The notes beneath the pieces are model-generated. The model searched no databases and was not told the DNA's origin. It saw only the letters and a program-made list of their open reading frames with translations. Both the position numbers and the translations under genes were made by a program. Shown piece by piece: positions 58,780 through 64,000 of a stretch of 64,000 bases of DNA; position 1 is the stretch's first letter; each line of letters starts with the position of its first letter. The DNA is taken from the NCBI RefSeq assembly GCF_028748185.1, contig NZ_CP118164.1, positions 2,790,001-2,854,000 on the forward strand. Direction: 5' to 3'. This stretch comes from Bremerella sp. P1 (GTDB lineage Bacteria > Planctomycetota > Planctomycetia > Pirellulales > Pirellulaceae).

Positions 58780-61281
58780 TCAATTCCGCGGCAGCCGTTG
58801 CATCAGTTCCACAAAGCGGGCCTTCATCTCGGGGCCGCCCATGTCAGGGTAGAGCGTTTGTAGATAGCGTACGACCTGCTTGGCTTCTTCCGGTTTGCCA
58901 AGCTGGATGTGGCAGCGGGCGATTTCGAGTTTGGCTTCGTACCAGGTTGGCGACTGCGTGCGGCTCTTGCGGCTGATCTGTCGCCAGCGGTCGAGGGCCT
59001 GCTCTTGTTGCTCACGCGTTGTGCCGCGAGAAAGCATCCGGGCCAGGCCTGCCTGCACTTCGGAATCATTCGGAAGCTGCTGGGCGAGGGCTGTGTACAG
59101 CTCGATCGCCTGGTCGAGCTTACCGCTGGCGGCCAGGGCTTCTGCTTCGCGCGTGGTGATGACCATCCGCGTTGCTTCGTCGAGCTGCATCATGTTCGGT
59201 CGCAGCATGGCGATCACCTTTAGTTCGATCTGGGCGATCTGCGGTCGGATGGCAGGCGAGGCCGAATTGCCCATCTGTCCGAGCGATTGCAGGACTTCGA
59301 ATAGCTGGTGAGGGCTGTCGTTCTGAACTTGCTGCAGCTTTGCTTGGGCCTGATCGAGCTTGCCCAGGCCTGCCAGGGCGATCACTTGCAGCGATTCCAA
59401 GCGGCTTCGCCAACCATCAGGCCCGTTGGGGTTCGAGCGCAGGGCGACCTCGATCACAGCCCGTGCGTTGTCGTAGCCATTGTCCGTGTAGTTGAGCCAT
59501 AGCTGGGCGGCTGTTTCCGAGGACAGACGCATGGTGGCCGTCCACGCGCCGCCGCCTGACTGACCGTTGAGGACGACCTGCTCGAAGTAGTCGATCACCT
59601 TGCGGACGTCTTGCGGTACGAGTTCCTGCTTCGCTTCAGCCGTTTGAAACCACTTGAGCGATGCCTGGCGAACGCCTTCGACAGCCAGCGGGAAGTGGGT
59701 CGACTTCGCTGGGATAAGCAGGTAGGCCTCGGTGGCGGCTCGCCAATTGCCCTGCGAGAACTCGATTTGAGCGAGCCACATCGCGGCCTGGGCGGCTGGC
59801 TCTCCTTCGTTCCAGCGGCTCAGGTTTTCGCGCAGCAGTTGGATGTACGGTTCCAACTGCGGCGGATCCGACTGCCGGGCAATTTGCGATTGATAGTAGG
59901 CTGCCGTCAGGTGCCTCAAGGACGCATCTTGCTCGGCGGGAAACTCGAGCGACGCTTCTCGCAGGCGTTTCACCCCTTCGGCCAAATTGCCAGCTTCGAC
60001 CGCTACCGCGGCGGCCGCGAGGCGAAGTTGATATTCTTCCGACGGCTGATTGGAAGCCTTGGCCGCTTGAGCGCCCAGGTCGTAGTTCTTGATCGCTTCG
60101 TCCCAGTCCTTTTGCCGGACGTAGTTTTCCGCGGTGCGGCGAAGCAGGTCGACGTTCTGCGTTCCGCCCGTCGCTGCGCTGCCGGTTAATTGTTGTTCCG
60201 CACGACGAGCCCAGTACGAGCCATAAAGCTGTTCCAGTTCACCAACGACCGCCGCGCTGCGTCCTTGCCATAGCTGAATGTCCTTGGTGTTCTGCTTCTC
60301 TTCGGCCTGTTTCCAGAGCGCGAGGTAGGTCTCGAAGATGGCGTAGTCGAGCTGAGCCGATGCCATGCCATCGATCGCGCGCGACTTGTTGATTAGCTGG
60401 GTCGCCAGCGGCAGGTCGTTTTGGGCCAGCGCCACGCGAATGTCTTCCGCCCAGGCAGCACTCAGGACAGAAACCGGCGGAGGCGGATTCATTTCCAGCA
60501 GCATCGCAATCGTGCTTCGAGCTTGGTCCAACCGACCGAGATAACGCAGCGCACGGATGGCCAACAGTTGAGCTGGCCACTTGACCTGGGTATCTGGCCG
60601 GAGCTTGGTCAGTGGTTCGACCCGCTGGATGGCCTGGATCATGGCGTTGGTGCGATCCAACGAATCGGCCGGGTAGCTGAGCCCCTGCTCTTCCGCCGCT
60701 TCGCCCGATTGCAGCATGACCTTCCGCGACAGGGCCAACAGTTGATCCGACGTGAGTGGCAATTGGCTACCTGGCGAATGCGACTGACGCAGCAGCGCGT
60801 CGACTTTCTCTTGCAAGTTCTCGTACTGCTGAAGCACTTGGGCGGCAAGCTGTTGAGCTTGGGTCAGCTTGGTGTCGTCGCCAAAGACCTGCCCTTCTTG
60901 CCGCAATAGTCGCAGTTGCGCCAGCTGACTATGAGCCGTTTGGACTTCGATCAAGATCGAAGCGGATGGATCGGGGAACTGTTTTTGGAATTGAGGGAGG
61001 ACCGCCGCCGCCGAATTCCAATAACGATCTCGCTCGCTCGGTCGAGCATTCATCGCGTGCTGTGAATACGCTCGGACCAGTTCCGCGGCCATCTCGGCGC
61101 GATGTGCTTCCGAGATCCCTTCGGCCATGACCTGCTGGGCGGCGTAACGCTCGGCCAGCCCGAATAGCTGGCGGTCGAGGAGCCCCTCGATCATCTTGCG
61201 ATCGTCGTCCAGCGCAGACTGCGCCCAAGTCGCGCTAGTCAGCGTGAGCAGCAAGATCGTGATGAGGGGAATGTTCTTCAT
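58780..61281 (-). CDS. Secreted TPR-repeat protein of the ExbB/ExbD operon
   Basis: 833 residues with signal peptide (MKNIPLITILLLTLTSATWA, then QSALDDD). The rest is a long series of tetratricopeptide-like helix pairs (DWDEAIKNYDLGAQAAKASN, LAEGVKRLREASLEFP, KLDQAIELYTALAQQLPNDS near 730). Probably a periplasmic scaffold or adaptor for the proton-driven ExbB/ExbD complex encoded just upstream. 20 bp after the second ExbD gene, so in one transcript. No known family name. Confidence 0.8.
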   Translation of the reverse strand: MKNIPLITILLLTLTSATWAQSALDDDRKMIEGLLDRQLFGLAERYAAQQVMAEGISEAHRAEMAAELVRAYSQHAMNARPSERDRYWNSAAAVLPQFQKQFPDPSASILIEVQTAHSQLAQLRLLRQEGQVFGDDTKLTQAQQLAAQVLQQYENLQEKVDALLRQSHSPGSQLPLTSDQLLALSRKVMLQSGEAAEEQGLSYPADSLDRTNAMIQAIQRVEPLTKLRPDTQVKWPAQLLAIRALRYLGRLDQARSTIAMLLEMNPPPPVSVLSAAWAEDIRVALAQNDLPLATQLINKSRAIDGMASAQLDYAIFETYLALWKQAEEKQNTKDIQLWQGRSAAVVGELEQLYGSYWARRAEQQLTGSAATGGTQNVDLLRRTAENYVRQKDWDEAIKNYDLGAQAAKASNQPSEEYQLRLAAAAVAVEAGNLAEGVKRLREASLEFPAEQDASLRHLTAAYYQSQIARQSDPPQLEPYIQLLRENLSRWNEGEPAAQAAMWLAQIEFSQGNWRAATEAYLLIPAKSTHFPLAVEGVRQASLKWFQTAEAKQELVPQDVRKVIDYFEQVVLNGQSGGGAWTATMRLSSETAAQLWLNYTDNGYDNARAVIEVALRSNPNGPDGWRSRLESLQVIALAGLGKLDQAQAKLQQVQNDSPHQLFEVLQSLGQMGNSASPAIRPQIAQIELKVIAMLRPNMMQLDEATRMVITTREAEALAASGKLDQAIELYTALAQQLPNDSEVQAGLARMLSRGTTREQQEQALDRWRQISRKSRTQSPTWYEAKLEIARCHIQLGKPEEAKQVVRYLQTLYPDMGGPEMKARFVELMQRLPRN

Positions 61282-61301
61282 GGAATACGTAGTGGGTCGA
61301 C

Positions 61302-61745
61302 CTAATCGGGTTCGACCGCGAACTGGATCTCTTGGAAGTTCAGCACGCGGCCGATGTCGTACACGTCGATGACTTGCCCTACCGGGACGACTTCGGCCGG
61401 ATCGATGATCAACGGAACGTCGTTCTTGATGGTGGCCAGCGTGCCGAGGATCTCGCGAACTTCGGGTAGCTCTTGCGTTCGACGTTCGTTCACGGCATAG
61501 GTAAAGTTGCCTGGCTCGCCGGTAATGCGGACGACGATCTGTTCGAAGTCTTCGATCTCCAGTTCTCTCTCAGCCGACGAACCAACATTGCTTGGCGGCG
61601 AGATGCTGCTGGGCAGCGCGTACTCGACGATCTGAAAGCTGGCTGTCCACAAAAAGAAGATCAGCAGCAGAAACACGACGTCGATCATCGGTGTCATGGC
61701 GACCTGCAGCGGCCCGCGATCTCGGTAAGGGCTAGGACGTTTCAT
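61302..61745 (-). CDS. ExbD/TolR-type biopolymer transport protein (second)
   Basis: 147 residues. The single N-terminal helix begins MTPMIDVVFLLLIFFLWTAS, with the Asp that carries protons in the ExbD/TolR family. The remainder is periplasmic (VPLIIDPAEVVPVGQVIDVY). The ATG overlaps the upstream ExbD stop (ATGA); GGAGG lies about eight bases upstream. Two different ExbD proteins in a row suggest a hetero-oligomeric stator. Confidence 0.88.
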   Translation of the reverse strand: MKRPSPYRDRGPLQVAMTPMIDVVFLLLIFFLWTASFQIVEYALPSSISPPSNVGSSAERELEIEDFEQIVVRITGEPGNFTYAVNERRTQELPEVREILGTLATIKNDVPLIIDPAEVVPVGQVIDVYDIGRVLNFQEIQFAVEPD

Positions 61746-62170
61746 CGTGCGTCCTCCGGCCGGATGACACTGAAGGCAATGCTCCAGATGCCGGCTTCAG
61801 TGGCGGCCAGCATGACCGGTTTCACGTTGGCGTAGGGCGTATCGCGATCGCAGCGGATGCGTAGTTCGATCGAGTCACCACTTCGTTCGCGCTCGGTTGC
61901 CAAGCGATCCCGCAACTGATCCGGCGGCACACGGCGACCGGCCAGGATGAGCGAGCCGTCGGCTTCGATATTCACCACGGCGCACGGCATTTGATCGTCG
62001 ATGATCTCTTGGCCGCTCTCGGCAGTCGGCAACGGCAGCGGCATCTGCGCTTCCTGCTTGGCCAGGTGGCTGGAGACCAGGAAGAAGATGATCAACAGGA
62101 ACACGACGTCGATCATCGGCGTCATGTTGAATTCGGCCTGGCCAGGTTTCAAGTTGCTGGGCACACGCAC
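61742..62170 (-). CDS. ExbD/TolR-type biopolymer transport protein (first)
   Basis: 142 residues, GTG start with AAGGAG nine bases upstream. MTPMIDVVFLLIIFFLVSSH carries the membrane helix and proton-path Asp. Then LILAGRRVPPDQLRDRLATE and LRIRCDRDTPYANVKPVMLA match the ExbD periplasmic fold. Lies between ExbB and the second ExbD gene. Confidence 0.9.
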   Translation of the reverse strand: MRVPSNLKPGQAEFNMTPMIDVVFLLIIFFLVSSHLAKQEAQMPLPLPTAESGQEIIDDQMPCAVVNIEADGSLILAGRRVPPDQLRDRLATERERSGDSIELRIRCDRDTPYANVKPVMLAATEAGIWSIAFSVIRPEDAR

Positions 62171-62175
62171 GGAAG

Positions 62176-63006
62176 TTAACTCCTTGAGGCCTGAGCAGCA
62201 GCTTGACGCTTGCGGCGTTTAAGCGGAGTGAAGACCTGCTGAGCAACGTAGGCGGCTTCGGCGACCAGTTCATCGACCCAGTTACGAAAGATAGCGAACG
62301 CACCCAGCGAAGGAATCGCCACGAGCAAACCGCCCACCGTGGTGACCAGGGCCTGATAGATCCCTTCGGCCAGGTCCCCTGCCCCGGCGGCACCTTGCGT
62401 GGCAGCCACTTGCTGGAAGGCGAAGATCATCCCGGTGACCGTACCCAACAGCCCGACCATCGGAGCGATGTTGCCGATGACCGATAAGTATTCGATCTTG
62501 CGAAACAGCCGCGCGGACTGCTCAGCCGTGGCGTCTTCGAGCGCCTTTTCCACGGCGGTCCAACCACCATCGAGTTCCGCGATACCACTCAGTAGCACAA
62601 ACGATAGGAAGCTGGGACGCTCGCGACAGGCACGTTCGGCCTCTTGAACTTTGCCGGCCAAAAGATGATCGCGAACCGTATCGCCCAGCTCGGGCGGCAT
62701 GATCTCGGTCTTGCGAATCGTCATCGCTTGTTCAAAGACAAGGTACGCCGCCGTCATTGAAAGCGCGAGCAGGAAGACGAGGATCAGTCCCCCCACGATT
62801 CCCCCGCTAAGAACGATGTCGATGAAACCGGTTTTTTCTGGGGCTGCCGGAGGCGTTTCCGCCGGCGGACTGACCGGAGCCGTATCTTGCGCGGCTACCG
62901 ACTGAGGCCCGGCCGTGGGAAATAGACTCGAGCCACTTCCCAACATGCCCAGGGCAAGCACAGCCAGACAGGCGGACCAAATTCCAATACGTGTAAGATT
63001 TGCCAA
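62176..63006 (-). CDS. MotA/TolQ/ExbB proton-channel protein
   Basis: 276 residues, TTG start set by a perfect AGGAGG five bases upstream that overlaps the previous stop codon. N-terminal helix plus a Pro/Ala-rich region, then three membrane segments: GGIVGGLILVFLLALSMTAA, then LSVIGNIAPMVGLLGTVTGM and AEGIYQALVTTVGGLLVAIP, with the family's conserved channel motifs. It forms the proton channel with ExbD and drives work at the outer envelope, as TolQ and ExbB do. Confidence 0.92.
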   Translation of the reverse strand: MANLTRIGIWSACLAVLALGMLGSGSSLFPTAGPQSVAAQDTAPVSPPAETPPAAPEKTGFIDIVLSGGIVGGLILVFLLALSMTAAYLVFEQAMTIRKTEIMPPELGDTVRDHLLAGKVQEAERACRERPSFLSFVLLSGIAELDGGWTAVEKALEDATAEQSARLFRKIEYLSVIGNIAPMVGLLGTVTGMIFAFQQVAATQGAAGAGDLAEGIYQALVTTVGGLLVAIPSLGAFAIFRNWVDELVAEAAYVAQQVFTPLKRRKRQAAAQASRS

Positions 63007-63015
63007 GGCTGCCTC

Positions 63016-64000
63016 CTAGTTGCTACCTGAGCTGGCGATTCGTTTGAGGTTGATTTCCGCTTCCTGCCGTGCTGGCTGGTCGCCATATTGTTCGATTGCT
63101 TCACGCAGGACACGAGCTGCTTCGTCGCTCTGCCCTGCCCTTTCCAGTGCGCGGCCTGCTTGCAGTAAGCTATCCGCCGCGACGGGACGATGATTCGGAT
63201 ACAGGATCGGCGGCCGCATCAAGGTGAGGGCTGCCTGGTTGTCGTTATCGAGTTGCCGCCACGCTTTGCCAACGACCAGCGTCGGCCCTGCCAGAGCGGC
63301 TCCGCGAAGGATACCGGCATCCAGCTGCCGCTGCCACTGCTGCACGTCTGCCTGGCTGGCGGTAACGATTTTGGTTTGCCACAGCTGAGCTTCGGCCAGT
63401 AGCGAGATCTGCGGGATCTTGCTGCGGCGAAGGTTGCCCAGAACCTGGATGGCCTGCGAACGATCGGAAGTGCTCAATAGCCAGCTTGCACCCAAAAGCT
63501 GAGCATAAGGCGACGACATTTCCATCCAGCCGCGCGCCGCTCGATCGCGCTCGAAGTGGGGTGGCAAGCTGAACCATGCTAACGGGATGGCATCGAAGTG
63601 AATCGTCTGTGGATCTTCGGCCACGATCTTCAGGAACGCGTTGCCGGCTTCGATATATCGACCGGCGTTCTGCAGGGCGAGGGCTTCGAGGGCCAGGATC
63701 TCACGCTTTACCCACGGGCGACGTTCGCCAGGGTACGCGGCGGCGAACATCCGGGCAGCTTCGCTCGACTTCCCTTCGTCCAGAAGCTGCCGGGCCTTCA
63801 GCACGTCGGAAGCGTAGTCGGTTTCGACCGATGCGATCTTATCCGAGGGGATGCTGGTTTGGCCAGAAGCCGTTTGCAGAGTCAGTACCTGGCCGGTGTA
63901 GTCGATGACGTTGCCGCGAACCTTGGTAGGCTCGGCATTGGGACTGGCCGGGCGAAGTGTAACCGTGTCATCCGCCGCGCACCACTGCGTCGAGCCGCCA
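63016..64000 (-). CDS. TPR-like protein, 5' part beyond the window
   Basis: The frame stays open past the apparent GTG start (63804) to the window edge; translation reads ...VRGNVIDYTGQVLTLQTASG, then DKIASVETDYASDVLKARQL. So at least 328 residues of a longer protein are visible. The C-terminal part has TPR-like helix pairs (SSEAARMFAAAYPGERRPWV, QSDEAARVLREAIEQYGDQP). Its stop codon overlaps the ExbB ribosome site. Probably the first or an early gene of the operon. Confidence 0.75.
   Translation of the reverse strand, partial: GGSTQWCAADDTVTLRPASPNAEPTKVRGNVIDYTGQVLTLQTASGQTSIPSDKIASVETDYASDVLKARQLLDEGKSSEAARMFAAAYPGERRPWVKREILALEALALQNAGRYIEAGNAFLKIVAEDPQTIHFDAIPLAWFSLPPHFERDRAARGWMEMSSPYAQLLGASWLLSTSDRSQAIQVLGNLRRSKIPQISLLAEAQLWQTKIVTASQADVQQWQRQLDAGILRGAALAGPTLVVGKAWRQLDNDNQAALTLMRPPILYPNHRPVAADSLLQAGRALERAGQSDEAARVLREAIEQYGDQPARQEAEINLKRIASSGSN

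Overview
The window looks like chromosomal DNA of a planctomycete of the Pirellulaceae kind (Blastopirellula/Bremerella/Rhodopirellula-like). The reasons are three DUF1559 proteins with a prepilin-type N-terminus, a Minf_1886-family protein, a formylglycine sulfatase, a Tat-exported Gfo/Idh/MocA oxidoreductase, a PQQ-type propeller, a bacterial topoisomerase VI B subunit and a fused double-length UvrA. The genus is an inference from this gene mix. No rRNA, tRNA, CRISPR array or intact transposase was seen.

Layout. 1-5.4 kb: ArsC-like protein; a plus-strand ricT/Minf_1886/small membrane operon; DUF454, VOC and two tandem STAS genes on the minus strand; an orphan beta-class DNA methyltransferase. 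5.4-9.5 kb: thyA-folA with a TIM-barrel isomerase upstream, an iron alcohol dehydrogenase, and many hairpin repeats. 9.7-12.4 kb: DUF4198, DUF1559 and a Cys-rich protein, possibly a metal-handling module. 12.6-18 kb: a divergent PII signal protein and glnE. 18-26.7 kb: DUF2617, alpha/beta hydrolase, DUF2752, HEAT/TPR protein, a single-domain response regulator, FIST, thiS-thiG. 27-36.5 kb: a polytopic membrane protein, a CoA-binding protein and a 2339-residue double UvrA with a duplicated C-terminal domain. 36.7-45.1 kb: a CtBP-like dehydrogenase, hypothetical genes, PQQ propeller, sulfatase and Gfo/Idh/MocA oxidoreductase. 45.2-48.6 kb: two tandem copies of a DUF1559-plus-lipoprotein module sharing a TTGACA-N17-TATCAC promoter. 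48.9-52 kb: a low-GC sulfotransferase-like gene and top6B without its A subunit. 52.5-54.5 kb: two secreted aromatic/Gly-rich proteins and a DUF1963-like protein. 54.8-57 kb: a BlaI/M56 sensor-repressor pair with two palindromic operators across its promoter. 58.4-64 kb: a 58-residue membrane protein and an ExbB/ExbD/ExbD operon flanked by TPR proteins; the first gene runs off the window edge.

How genes work together. ThyA and FolA form the dTMP/folate cycle. ThiS and ThiG build the thiazole of thiamine. PII and GlnE are both nitrogen-status components. BlaI and M56 form a protease-triggered derepression switch. ExbB/ExbD/TPR form a proton-driven envelope complex. Intergenic DNA is rich in dispersed palindromic repeats of at least four families. 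Several gene starts use GTG or TTG, chosen here from Shine-Dalgarno spacing or family alignment.
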